IMG/VR virus record: IMGVR_UViG_3300048008_000449
Location: 140,773-204,772 of that record
Length of the DNA stretch: 64,000 nucleotides
Reading direction: 5' to 3' (one strand)
From: a virus
Positions 34,675-42,824 of this stretch are shown piece after piece. The notes beneath the pieces are model-generated. The model ran no database searches. It worked only from the letters and a program-made list of their open reading frames with translations, and was not told the DNA's origin. A program made the position numbers and the translations under genes. Within the stretch, counting starts at the first letter, position 1, and each line of letters opens with the position of its first letter.

Positions 34675-35302
34675 CTATAATTTTTTGCAGAGTTTGAGAC
34701 TTAAAATTTTCTAATGTAGATGTGTTAGTTAAGTTAATATCAAAATTCCAACCTGCCCAACTCCATTCGCTTTTATGTACATCAGGAAAAACAACAGACA
34801 TACTGTTATGTTCAACATTATTTGCACCTGCTTGATTAATACTAGAAGCAGTAGCCCACCATAATGGTTTCTCATTTCTCCAAACAACTGCTGTTGTTCC
34901 ACCTAATTTTTTAATTGCTTTAAGTTCATTAAAAAATCTACAGTCACTAATAACAACATTTTTTGTACACATCTCAATTTGACGTTCACATGCCGCAACC
35001 CAGATATCTGGATGGAAATGTGTTCTCAAAACATCAGTGCCTACGTGTTGTAATGCAAATCTTGGAGTAAAATTAGGAATATCTAAACGCTCAGCCCACC
35101 ACTCATCAACAGTTTCTCTCCATACTCTACTTTCTGATGTATTTCCTTCTAGTAGGATTCTGTCCCAACCAAATATATTTGCACATGCATCTTTTAATAC
35201 TCCTGCAAAACTAATACGTTGAAAGCCTTCTTCGATGAGAAAACCTGCGGCGGTGTCTTTTCCGTGACCAATAAGGCCACATATACCAATTACTTTTTTC
35301 AT
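34670..35302 (-). CDS. 1: Deoxynucleoside monophosphate kinase gp1
   Basis: Phosphorylates dNMPs for phage DNA synthesis. 210 residues (T4 gp1: 241). P-loop GLIGHGKDT (9-17), then RISFAGVLKDACANIFGW, RFALQHVGTDVLRTH and VVISDCRFFNEL, the family's usual landmarks. The promoter TTGACA-17-TATAAT ends six bases before the ATG, with no ribosome site, so a leaderless early mRNA is predicted. Confidence 0.9.
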   Translation of the reverse strand: MKKVIGICGLIGHGKDTAAGFLIEEGFQRISFAGVLKDACANIFGWDRILLEGNTSESRVWRETVDEWWAERLDIPNFTPRFALQHVGTDVLRTHFHPDIWVAACERQIEMCTKNVVISDCRFFNELKAIKKLGGTTAVVWRNEKPLWWATASSINQAGANNVEHNSMSVVFPDVHKSEWSWAGWNFDINLTNTSTLENFKSQTLQKIIE

Positions 35303-35308
35303 AAATTT

Positions 35309-35337
35309 ATTATAGTGGGTTTTTAATTATTTGTCAA
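35309..35337 (-). promoter_or_regulatory. Consensus sigma70 promoter of gene 1, leaderless spacing
   Basis: TTGACA (35332-35337), 17 bases, TATAAT (35309-35314), then AAATTT and the ATG. Both hexamers are the perfect consensus. Confidence 0.8.
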
Positions 35338-35962
35338 TAACAAAGTTATTGTTTCTAAGTTTTTCAACTACGTCTTCAAACTTCTCACCTAATACTTTAA
35401 TTCTTAGGTAAATTCTTTCTCTTTTAATAGTAGGTACACCGTGTACAGTCATTCCATTAAATAATGTAGGGTGCTTATTGCTATAGTAGTGATTATATTC
35501 AATATCTAAATCATTCCATCCATATTTCTTTTCATAGTTAACATTTCTTTCTGGGGTAACTCCAACTCTACTATAAAAACTAATTGGTTCGCCTGCATCT
35601 TCTGGCATAATAGGAAACATTATTCCACACCACATGTAATGATCAGTATGAGGGTGAAAGCTATAACCTGGATCGTAATGTAATAAATCAATGTCACGTG
35701 GAGCAATAGGTTGTTTGAAGTTAAACATATTAACGTATTTTTCTATTACTGGATAATCAAGTAAGTTTTTGCCTTCAGTTTTTTGTACTGCAATAGCGTT
35801 CATACCTGTTCTGCCTTTGAACTCTCTCTTTTCTGGAGAAAGGTATTGCATATAATCTCCAAATTGCATTATATTATGTTTATGTTGATTTACAAAATCT
35901 AATAGTTCTAACCTATCGTATGTTACTTCGTCGATAGTACAGTGGTGATTACCAAGTTGCAT
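35327..35962 (-). CDS. Fe(II)/2OG oxygenase-like (prolyl hydroxylase type)
   Basis: A 211-residue protein with YSFHPHTDHYMWCGIMFP (H-x-D), PTLFNGMTVHGVPTIKRERIYLRI (distal His and Arg) and a M-N-A-I-A-V strand. It looks like a 2OG-Fe(II) oxygenase of the P4H/prolyl hydroxylase type. The gene runs together with gp13: 3-base gap. Substrate unknown; its C-terminus overlaps the gene 1 promoter. Confidence 0.7.
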   Translation of the reverse strand: MQLGNHHCTIDEVTYDRLELLDFVNQHKHNIMQFGDYMQYLSPEKREFKGRTGMNAIAVQKTEGKNLLDYPVIEKYVNMFNFKQPIAPRDIDLLHYDPGYSFHPHTDHYMWCGIMFPIMPEDAGEPISFYSRVGVTPERNVNYEKKYGWNDLDIEYNHYYSNKHPTLFNGMTVHGVPTIKRERIYLRIKVLGEKFEDVVEKLRNNNFVIDK

Positions 35963-35965
35963 TTT

Positions 35966-36703
35966 TTACCCTATTACAAAGCCAAGTCCTGTACTTCCAT
36001 CGTTGTATAATGTTAGTTCAGTTTCTAATTTATCAATTTCTGCTTGTGCGTCTGCTCTAAGTTGATCTGCGTTCATTGTAGTACCACCTTGTGGTCCTGC
36101 AATCTGTGTAAATTTACCACGTGCTTCTGATAAGATCATTTTAGCATGAGCAAATGCATAATCTTTTAACCAAGGTCCTGCATATGTATCTTCTAATAAA
36201 CTTTCTGTTGGTCTATAATTGTAGCAATGCAATACTGCATTGTCATTTGCTTTAATTTTACGCTGTAAAATTAATTTTTTATCTTGAGGTCTCCAAGTAA
36301 ACATTATTTCAGCACCAAATAGTCTACCCATTGTTTCTCTATTCTGTTGTAAGAAATCAAATGATGCTAATCCACCATTTCTACTACTTCCTAATAGGTA
36401 CGTATTAATGTAAGCGGCTTGGAATGGTTCTATATCGTTACCTGTTCCACTACTTACACCAGTTGTTCTACGATAAATGTCACGAACTTCCATTACTTCT
36501 TCAGGTAAAGTATATTCACTTTGATCCTTTATCATATCTAATATAATAAAGCTCTCCTCAACTGCGTTTTCTGCACGTTGTCTATACTTTGATAAAGATT
36601 TGTCTATTGCTAGCTCATAATGTTCCGGATCTAGCTCAACATCAATCATTCCACCACCTAGGCGAAGTTCTATTTCTTTTTGAAGTTTGTTTGATGCACT
36701 CAT
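35966..36703 (-). CDS. 13: Neck protein gp13
   Basis: Head-tail connector protein that closes the filled head before tail joining. 245 residues (T4: 309). The N-terminus (KLQKEIELRLGGGMIDVELDP) matches [21 protein letters not shown] of T4, and the C-terminus (GPQGGTTMNADQLRADAQAE...LGFVIG) matches the LPGGVTIDGQRL...FGILVG end. GATAAATAC promoter and AGGAG site upstream. Confidence 0.88.
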   Translation of the reverse strand: MSASNKLQKEIELRLGGGMIDVELDPEHYELAIDKSLSKYRQRAENAVEESFIILDMIKDQSEYTLPEEVMEVRDIYRRTTGVSSGTGNDIEPFQAAYINTYLLGSSRNGGLASFDFLQQNRETMGRLFGAEIMFTWRPQDKKLILQRKIKANDNAVLHCYNYRPTESLLEDTYAGPWLKDYAFAHAKMILSEARGKFTQIAGPQGGTTMNADQLRADAQAEIDKLETELTLYNDGSTGLGFVIG

Positions 36704-36725
36704 TTACGTTATTCTCCTGCTGTAT

Positions 36726-36734
36726 GTATTTATC
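36726..36734 (-). promoter_or_regulatory. Late promoter of gene 13 (GATAAATAC)
   Basis: Minus-strand GATAAATAC, 23 bases before the ATG at 36703. Confidence 0.65.
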
Positions 36735-36741
36735 ATAACAA

Positions 36742-37461
36742 CTAGAAATTTATTGTACGTTTACCAATCCTGACAGGGTTATTTAAACACTCTTCTAGAT
36801 ATTTTCTAGCTACATTTTGCCATATTGGGTACTGCTCGTCTTTAATATCATCAATAAACAGTAATTGTTCAAAATTTGTATCTTTATATAATGAACAATA
36901 ATGTTTAATATATGTAGTGTCTACTAGTTTAAGTTCGTCTTTAAATGAACTTGTATTAATTATGCCAGGTGTGTGATCGGTATATGTTAATCCATTCCAA
37001 GCATCATTGACATTTTGAAAACGAGTATATGGCTGATCAGCATCTGGATAATTATAGTCTATGTATATAATTTCATTTACTGCTTGGCGTTGTGCCCATC
37101 TTGCAAACAGTCTGCTTTTACCAGGATGAACATTAACTCTACCAGGAATCCAATATGCAACTGGCTTGTAAATTATATCTTGATCTGCCATATGCAAATT
37201 CTGTACTACATATCTGCATTGCTGTCCTGTCTGCATATGGAAAAAATTTTTACTATTGTTAATATAGTATTCGTAATGTTCATCTATTTCTTTCCAATTT
37301 TTTCTTACAAACCTTACCCAAGGTGCAAGAGTAGAGTATAATATTTCTGGAATACTTAGACTATAATTTCTAATATTAGATGCGTCGAAATAACCTATGT
37401 TTCCGCCGCATTCTATATGATTGTCATACCATTTTACAAAGTCATTATATGCATTATCCAT
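36742..37461 (-). CDS. Unknown late protein, Tyr/Asn-rich
   Basis: A 239-residue protein rich in Tyr, Asn, Asp and Trp (NDFVKWYDNHIECGGNIGYF, VNVHPGKSRLFARWA). It begins at the ATG at 37461, directly behind an AATAAATAA late box with five bases between, so it is another leaderless candidate. V-H-P-G-K-S-R is a conserved-looking cluster. No family is recognised. Confidence 0.6.
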   Translation of the reverse strand: MDNAYNDFVKWYDNHIECGGNIGYFDASNIRNYSLSIPEILYSTLAPWVRFVRKNWKEIDEHYEYYINNSKNFFHMQTGQQCRYVVQNLHMADQDIIYKPVAYWIPGRVNVHPGKSRLFARWAQRQAVNEIIYIDYNYPDADQPYTRFQNVNDAWNGLTYTDHTPGIINTSSFKDELKLVDTTYIKHYCSLYKDTNFEQLLFIDDIKDEQYPIWQNVARKYLEECLNNPVRIGKRTINF

Positions 37462-37465
37462 GCAA

Positions 37466-37474
37466 TTATTTATT
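37466..37474 (-). promoter_or_regulatory. Late promoter (AATAAATAA), leaderless spacing
   Basis: ATAAATA-ATTGC-ATGG arrangement before the 37461 ATG. It overlaps the stop of the upstream gene. Confidence 0.5.
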
Positions 37475-38758
37475 AAATGTTGCTAGTAGTATAACTTCGC
37501 CGTTTACTCGACCGTTTAGTTTAGTTTCTGTTGTCTTTAATGTTTCGAACAACTTTTCTGTTTTAGATCTTGTAGCTTTTTTAACTTCTGGTAAGAATTC
37601 AGCAGGTTTACGAACAGTACGTTGTACACTTTTGTCTTCATCGTAACCTATTATAGTAGTTCCTTTAACACTTAGTCCACTACCTTCACGTTTTAATCCC
37701 ATAGGATCTACATTCTTAGCATAATACATTCCTATCTTACGGTTCTTAGTGTTAAAAACCACCAGTATTCGGGCGTAAACAATATCTGCTGGTGTTATGC
37801 TACCTAAACCATAATCAGTGTCTGTTTGCTTAAATTTGAGCTTCTTAACAATATCTTCTGGACTCTTTGTACGAGTCTTACGTGGCTTACGATTTGCTTT
37901 ACTTTCTGCTTCAACAATATCACATGCATCTACTATTTTACGATATACTTCTAATAGTGCTTTTTTCTGTTGAGCATTAAGGTGATTATATCCTTCTTCT
38001 AATTGTTCACGCCAGTCATCAATTTTATCTTTAGGAATTTTAGTATTAAGTTCTGTGTATTCTTCTAATCCGTGAATATACCCTTTACGTATAATACGTG
38101 CATGAGCTTGCTTAACACCTGCTCTACGAAACATCTCAACTGGAGCAAAGTCTTTTACAAATTTTAAATCATAACCTGAGTTAACCCAGTCGTCTAAAAA
38201 TTGTTCAACTTCATCAGTCATTTGCATTGCGGCTTTATGAAGCAAATCTTGTATTGTAGGTTTATATACATTCGCTGTTCGTTTAGCTTCTGCTTCTGCT
38301 AATTTTTCAGCTTCTTCTACAAACGTTGAACCTTCTTCAATTGCATTAGTAATACGTGATTTAATATATGTAGAAATTGGCTGAGGTGTACCGCCTGTAC
38401 CAGGAAGACTTTCCCAATATGCATTCCATGCTAGGTGTATATCAGGACAACCCATTGTAAGCATACGACAGTAATATCCTGTTACTGCACTAAGTGATTG
38501 GCTTTTTGCTGCCTTTACACATTTAATATCTTTTTTTGTATAATCATTTGCAAGCATCCAATCATATGCATACTCAACTAAATCGCTTGCTTTATAATTA
38601 CGATAATAATATTCAGTTGCATGTTGTCTTTTAACATGATATTCTTTACCAGACCAACCGTCTGCACCCTCCCATGAAGGATCTTGTAATGAACCTTTAC
38701 GGATTCGTTGTGAAGGTGCTCTTGCTTTTTTCTTTTTAGTAGCTTTGGGTAATGCCAT
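37466..38758 (-). CDS. Lys-rich conserved-looking protein, unknown
   Basis: A 430-residue, very basic protein: N-terminus MALPKATKKKKARAPSQRIRK, a helical centre with WMLANDYTKKDIKCVKA, and a C-terminal beta-rich domain (ITPADIVYARILVVFNTKNR). The long basic N-terminus suggests nucleic-acid contact. It is preceded by a 45-aa ORF in a unit with an early promoter. I recall similar proteins in T4-like marine phages, function unknown. Confidence 0.65.
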   Translation of the reverse strand: MALPKATKKKKARAPSQRIRKGSLQDPSWEGADGWSGKEYHVKRQHATEYYYRNYKASDLVEYAYDWMLANDYTKKDIKCVKAAKSQSLSAVTGYYCRMLTMGCPDIHLAWNAYWESLPGTGGTPQPISTYIKSRITNAIEEGSTFVEEAEKLAEAEAKRTANVYKPTIQDLLHKAAMQMTDEVEQFLDDWVNSGYDLKFVKDFAPVEMFRRAGVKQAHARIIRKGYIHGLEEYTELNTKIPKDKIDDWREQLEEGYNHLNAQQKKALLEVYRKIVDACDIVEAESKANRKPRKTRTKSPEDIVKKLKFKQTDTDYGLGSITPADIVYARILVVFNTKNRKIGMYYAKNVDPMGLKREGSGLSVKGTTIIGYDEDKSVQRTVRKPAEFLPEVKKATRSKTEKLFETLKTTETKLNGRVNGEVILLATFNK

Positions 38759-38761
38759 TGC

Positions 38762-38899
38762 TTATACTCCGTGATAATCTTCGAACATATGACGATCTAG
38801 TTCGTCTGCTTTATTTTGATACTTATCAATTAAAGACAAAACTTCGTCGGTTTGAGGTAATTTTTTTAATTCTTCGATGAATTCTAACAACTCCATCAT
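38762..38899 (-). CDS. 45-aa protein, first gene of an early unit
   Basis: A short ORF beginning ATGATG and reading MMELLEFIEELKKLPQTDEV..., ending two bases before the ATG of the next gene. An AGGAG ribosome site and a TTGACA-17-TATACT promoter lie directly upstream, which strongly supports real expression. The peptide is a helical, charged protein. Function unknown. Confidence 0.65.
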   Translation of the reverse strand: MMELLEFIEELKKLPQTDEVLSLIDKYQNKADELDRHMFEDYHGV

Positions 38900-38926
38900 A
38901 GTATGATTACTCCTGTGAATGTTCTA

Positions 38927-38955
38927 AGTATACGGCTTCTAGTTTATAGTGTCAA
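38927..38955 (-). promoter_or_regulatory. Early sigma70-like promoter inside gene end
   Basis: TTGACA (38950-38955), 17 bases, TATACT (38927-38932). The -35 and most of the spacer lie within the last codons of the 119-aa gene upstream. Confidence 0.75.
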
Positions 38956-39298
38956 CCGGTTTGAATCCAAAATTAGCAACTACATGTTGAGAACCCGATG
39001 AATCTTCAACAATATCTCCAACACTAACACTATACATACGAGATAAACGTTCTATATTTTCTTCAGGACCCATGTTACCTGTGTGAAACACGCCTTCTAA
39101 TCCATCAGCGGTAATGTTACTAACATGTGTATAGTAGCCTCGGTTAAAAGCATCAGCGGCAACTGTACCAATTTCATTTTTACTAAAGTTCATGTCTAGC
39201 TTTAATGATTGTTTATGAACAGCATCGTGTCCTTCAGCATTAACTAGATCTATTTCGGCATCTGTTAAATGAATTTGGTATAATTTATATGTTTGCAT
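38939..39298 (-). CDS. Early protein, possible YodL-like C-terminus
   Basis: A 119-residue protein. The C-terminal region (MYSVSVGDIVED, then VVANFGFKPV) resembles the L-S-V-G-D-V...D-x-x-G-F end of YodL-type domains, weakly. It is driven by the palindrome-bearing early promoter at 39328-39356 and a GGAG site. Function unknown; the early position suggests host-takeover or regulatory use. Confidence 0.6.
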   Translation of the reverse strand: MQTYKLYQIHLTDAEIDLVNAEGHDAVHKQSLKLDMNFSKNEIGTVAADAFNRGYYTHVSNITADGLEGVFHTGNMGPEENIERLSRMYSVSVGDIVEDSSGSQHVVANFGFKPVDTIN

Positions 39299-39327
39299 TT
39301 CTGACTCCTTTAATTAACTATACATAC

Positions 39328-39356
39328 AGTATACGATAAGACGTCTTGGTTGTCAA
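39328..39356 (-). promoter_or_regulatory. Early sigma70-like promoter with palindromic spacer (P3)
   Basis: TTGACA (39351-39356), 17 bases, TATACT (39328-39333). The spacer holds the perfect palindrome AAGACGTCTT (39338-39347); a TATACtgtatGTATA dyad spans 39319-39333. Same design as P1 and P2, 23 kb away. Confidence 0.8.
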
Positions 39357-39370
39357 CCTTTAGTCGTCAG

Positions 39371-39396
39371 AAAAAACCCAATAAAATCAATGGGTT
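39371..39396 (-). terminator. Rho-independent terminator after halogenase
   Basis: AACCCA/TGGGTT stem followed by TTTTTT on the minus strand, about 16 bases after the halogenase stop and just before P3. Confidence 0.8.
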
Positions 39397-39411
39397 ATAA
39401 TTTTTTTAAAT

Positions 39412-40617
39412 TTATTTTGATTTATAGTGAATTAATTTGTCATAATATAGTGCTAAAGTAGCCCATATTGCGTCTGGGTACAAGTTAGTATATTTGTTTC
39501 CCATTTTATGATAATTTTCCCATACTGTTTTACTTACATCAAACTTACTGTAATATTTCCAAAAATCAGTATCTGTTCTATCACTTAACATGTAATGATG
39601 TTTTATATATGTACTATTATCATTCCAAACATTACGCATTGCTCTATTGTAAGTTTTAGCCCCATATCCACGTTTTAAGCACCGTACAAGCGTTGTTATA
39701 CTGAATTGCGTCATAAACAGTGCATTACTTTCTAAAGGGTCTATAAAGCCGTTACTGAGCCCTACTGCAACTACATTATTGTGCCAGGGATTAGCTAAGA
39801 CACTAGGATTCCATTTTAACAGTCTAGGTGTTTTTCCCATAAAGGGAGTTCTGTGTGCATTTACTTTATTAAACTCTGCAAGTGCATCTTCGTCAGTTTG
39901 ATGTTTGCTACTAAACACATATCCTGTTCCAATTCTATTTGTTAAATCAATTATAAATTGCCAACCATTACTACGTGCTACGCTTTGAGTGTATCCTTGT
40001 ACATCATTATCTTGCAATTCAAAAGGACAAACCCATGCTCTATCTACTAAATGATTTTCTAATTGTACTTCAGTATTGTCTTTTACAAATTTTCTACGAA
40101 ACCCTGTGCAGTCTATATATAAATCATATCCCTCTGGTAACTCGTCTAATGTGTCTATAATGTGAGTTACATTTTTACAATTATTTTTAACTATGTCTCC
40201 GGCTTTTTCAGCATCTAAGTGATATGCAGTTGCTTGCCAGCCACCTTTGTGATATAGTTGATCATTAATGTTATGCTTATCAACAATACCACTATCGTAT
40301 TGTTGTTTCCATTTATCAAAAACATTATTATCATTAAACCAAAAGGTGAATGCAAACGGATCGCCATTTGGCTTATTCCATTGACTCTTTATGTTTCCAA
40401 ATTTCTTTTGTGCATTACTTTTTTCCATCCATTCGTCTTCTGACATTCCCATGTCTTCAAAGAATTGTGCAATCTGTGGTAATGTACTTTCGCCTACGCC
40501 TATAATAGGAATATCACTACTTTCAATAAGTGTAATATCATAATCTGGAAATTGTTTTTCTAAGTATCCTGCGGCCCACCATCCAGTAGTTCCGCCTCCA
40601 ATAATACAAATTTTCAT
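39412..40617 (-). CDS. Flavin-dependent halogenase-like protein
   Basis: A 401-residue protein of the tryptophan-halogenase family (PF04820 type). Rossmann FAD motif GGGTTGWWAAG (7-17), GVGESTLP (40-47), a candidate catalytic Lys (K71/K72) where PrnA/RebH have K79, and a G-F-I-D-P-L-E-S motif near residue 288. The W-x-W-x-I-P halogenase signature appears as GWQFIIDL, altered at the second Trp and the Pro. Marine cyanophage Syn10 encodes a characterised relative, VirX1 (iodinating halogenase). Substrate here unknown. T4-type TATAAATAA box and AAGGAAC site upstream. Confidence 0.85.
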   Translation of the reverse strand: MKICIIGGGTTGWWAAGYLEKQFPDYDITLIESSDIPIIGVGESTLPQIAQFFEDMGMSEDEWMEKSNAQKKFGNIKSQWNKPNGDPFAFTFWFNDNNVFDKWKQQYDSGIVDKHNINDQLYHKGGWQATAYHLDAEKAGDIVKNNCKNVTHIIDTLDELPEGYDLYIDCTGFRRKFVKDNTEVQLENHLVDRAWVCPFELQDNDVQGYTQSVARSNGWQFIIDLTNRIGTGYVFSSKHQTDEDALAEFNKVNAHRTPFMGKTPRLLKWNPSVLANPWHNNVVAVGLSNGFIDPLESNALFMTQFSITTLVRCLKRGYGAKTYNRAMRNVWNDNSTYIKHHYMLSDRTDTDFWKYYSKFDVSKTVWENYHKMGNKYTNLYPDAIWATLALYYDKLIHYKSK

Positions 40618-40635
40618 AGTTGTTCCTTATATGTA

Positions 40636-40644
40636 TTATTTATA
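40636..40644 (-). promoter_or_regulatory. Late promoter of halogenase (TATAAATAA)
   Basis: Exact TATAAATA core touching the 3' stem base of the preceding terminator (they share one base). Confidence 0.6.
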
Positions 40645-40674
40645 ATAACGCAGGCGTATTTTACCTGCGTTATT
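40644..40674 (-). terminator. Hairpin terminator after SbmA-like gene
   Basis: Eleven-base perfect stem AATAACGCAGG/CCTGCGTTATT, nine-base loop, seven bases after the stop. Only a weak T run follows. Confidence 0.75.
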
Positions 40675-40680
40675 AAATTT

Positions 40681-41652
40681 TTATTTTTCTTCAATTAGTC
40701 TTTCAAACTCTCTCAAACGTTTATATACGCTTGCTAGTTCAATAATAGTAGGCCATGCTTTAAGTATATATTGCATTGAACCTTCTACTCTACCAAAAGC
40801 TCTAATAATTTGTTGCATCACACCTAGTGTTACAACACCTGCTACAATAGCTGGTGCTAAAAATACATAAGCTGATAATACATTTGCTTGTAAATATGAA
40901 ATTCTACCTATATTAAAATACAAGTATCTAATATAAGATTTAAAGTGAATACTTCTTACATCTTGAAATAATTCATCAATTCTTTTAGGACGAATTGTCA
41001 CATCATCTTCTGCAATTACAAGTATTTTTCTGTAAGCTGCTTCTTTCTTTTGTAAATCATATTCTACTCCAACTAGACGTAATAACCAACCTAATCCAAT
41101 TAAGAATATTGTTCCTCCAATACTCCAAATTAACGCACCAGTTACTAGTCCATATTGCCAATCACCAAAGAAGAAGATTGGAATACCAACTGATAGTCCT
41201 AATAGAATAGGAACAAATTGTACTAGAACCATTACTGATTCAATTAAACTTGTACCAAGTCCTTCCATGATACGACTAAACTTAATAGTATCTTCTTGTA
41301 CACGTTGAGCTGCACCTTCAATAGTACGTGCTTTGTCGTATACACTATGATACCATTCAACCATTGCTGCTCTCCATCTAAACAAATAGTGTGCAGTAAA
41401 GTAACTAACAACTACGGCAATCAAAACATAAATTGCAGCCAAGTAAATAAAAGTTCCTAAACTACTCCAATATTCTGTAATTGTAATAGCGTTTGGTGCA
41501 CCAAGTGCTTTTTGAATCATATCGTAAAACTGCCCAAACCATTCATTAATTTTAACGTCAATTTGAACTTGTACCCATAATGAACTTAGGATAATAGCTG
41601 AACCCAGCCACGACCACAATGCCCATTGTTTTTGTGTGAAAAATCTAAACAT
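40681..41652 (-). CDS. SbmA/BacA-family peptide transporter
   Basis: A 323-residue integral membrane protein closely resembling E. coli SbmA (406 residues), from its residue ~85 on: WSWLGSAIILSSLWVQVQID, INEWFGQFYDMIQKAL, YLFRWRAAMVEWY, IEGAAQRVQEDT (111-122; near-identical in SbmA), LVTGALIWSIGGT, AAYRKILVIAEDD, YFNIGRISYLQ, and the C-terminal YKRLREFERLIEE. SbmA/BacA proteins import antimicrobial peptides and some antibiotics using the proton gradient. The N-terminal ~80 residues of SbmA are lacking. CATAAATAG late promoter upstream. Role in infection unknown. Confidence 0.88.
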   Translation of the reverse strand: MFRFFTQKQWALWSWLGSAIILSSLWVQVQIDVKINEWFGQFYDMIQKALGAPNAITITEYWSSLGTFIYLAAIYVLIAVVVSYFTAHYLFRWRAAMVEWYHSVYDKARTIEGAAQRVQEDTIKFSRIMEGLGTSLIESVMVLVQFVPILLGLSVGIPIFFFGDWQYGLVTGALIWSIGGTIFLIGLGWLLRLVGVEYDLQKKEAAYRKILVIAEDDVTIRPKRIDELFQDVRSIHFKSYIRYLYFNIGRISYLQANVLSAYVFLAPAIVAGVVTLGVMQQIIRAFGRVEGSMQYILKAWPTIIELASVYKRLREFERLIEEK

Positions 41653-41695
41653 TTTCTTTTCCTTATATAAAATGCAGAATTAACTACATACATAT

Positions 41696-41704
41696 CTATT
41701 TATG
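41696..41704 (-). promoter_or_regulatory. Late promoter of SbmA-like gene (CATAAATAG)
   Basis: Minus-strand CATAAATAG, about 44 bases before the ATG at 41652. Divergent from the late promoter of gene 14. Confidence 0.6.
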
Positions 41705-41727
41705 GCAACTATAGTATGACTAATTTG

Positions 41728-41736
41728 CATAAATAC
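41728..41736 (+). promoter_or_regulatory. Late promoter of gene 14 operon (CATAAATAC)
   Basis: Plus-strand CATAAATAC, 20 bases before the ATG at 41757, with an AAGGAA ribosome site. Being on the other strand it independently confirms the consensus. Confidence 0.7.
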
Positions 41737-41756
41737 AATATAACAAGGAAACCTGC

Positions 41757-42824
41757 ATGCCAAGATTAAGTTTATATAAACCATTTAAAGGTAACGACTA
41801 TAAGTTTATGGATCACGCAATACGTGAACAATTCGATATAGGTGGTACTGGAATACACGTACACAAATACCTAGGACCGGATCCTAAGAACGATAGTAAA
41901 GATCCTAGCGAGCCTAATTATGGCAGTGGTATGGAAATAGATAATATTACAGGAGAAGAAATTAATCCTGAAGGTTTAATTGACGAAACAAACATACAAG
42001 ACTTATTGTTTATGGAAAACAGAGATCGTAAATACGATCCTGACGTATTTGAACTACGTGGTGTATATAATGTTAGTGATAATGATTTTGATTTAACACA
42101 ATTTGGTTTATTTTTAACAAATGATACATTGTTTATTAGTTTTCATATTAACGATATGGTAGAACGTTTAGGGCGTAGACTTATGCCAGGTGATGTAATT
42201 GAATTACCACATTTACGTGATGAACTTTTACTTACTAACGCTAGAGATGCTATTAATAAATTTTATGTAGTGCAAGATGCCGCTAGAGGAAGTGAAGGAT
42301 TTTCACAAACTTGGTATCCACACATTTGGCGTGTTAAAGTAGCACCATTAACAGATACACAAGAATACGCAGATATACTTGGAACTGCTAATGATCCAGA
42401 TAGTCTTAAAAATGATATAAGTGCATACAAAACAGAACTTAACATTAGTAATGCTATTGTAAAGAGTGCTGAAGCTGCTGACCCACTAGGATTACCATTA
42501 GCTGACCATTTATTTGGTGTAGAGACTGAAGATAAAACATATAAGCATGGTGAGACATTAGAACAAGGCGATCAGTTTCCAGTAAGTCCAAACGAAGGTG
42601 AGTATTTTGTAAGAACAGACTTTACACCTAATAGACTTTTTGTCAGAAGAGGCAATAAATGGCATAGATTATATGATAATGTTACTGATCAAACATGGAG
42701 TGATAGAACATATAATGCTAGTAGCTTTATTAATAACAATGCTACTACAGTTATCGACGATAAAGAGTTTCCTGAAAAGCAAGCACTTAGTCAAGTTATT
42801 AAACCAAAGAGTGATTTTGAATAA
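41757..42824 (+). CDS. 14: Neck protein gp14 with C-terminal extension
   Basis: Head completion/neck protein joining the head to the tail; 355 residues (T4: 256). The central region DLTQFGLFLTNDTLFISFHINDMV, PGDVIELPHLRDELL and INKFYVVQDAARG matches the gp14 pattern (P-x-x-G-D-x-I-x-x-P...F-Y). The extra C-terminus (from ~280) has a fibre-type module, GEYFVRTDFTPNRLFVRRG. The gene 14-15-Nudix operon is on the plus strand, opposite to most of the window. Confidence 0.78.
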   Translation: MPRLSLYKPFKGNDYKFMDHAIREQFDIGGTGIHVHKYLGPDPKNDSKDPSEPNYGSGMEIDNITGEEINPEGLIDETNIQDLLFMENRDRKYDPDVFELRGVYNVSDNDFDLTQFGLFLTNDTLFISFHINDMVERLGRRLMPGDVIELPHLRDELLLTNARDAINKFYVVQDAARGSEGFSQTWYPHIWRVKVAPLTDTQEYADILGTANDPDSLKNDISAYKTELNISNAIVKSAEAADPLGLPLADHLFGVETEDKTYKHGETLEQGDQFPVSPNEGEYFVRTDFTPNRLFVRRGNKWHRLYDNVTDQTWSDRTYNASSFINNNATTVIDDKEFPEKQALSQVIKPKSDFE

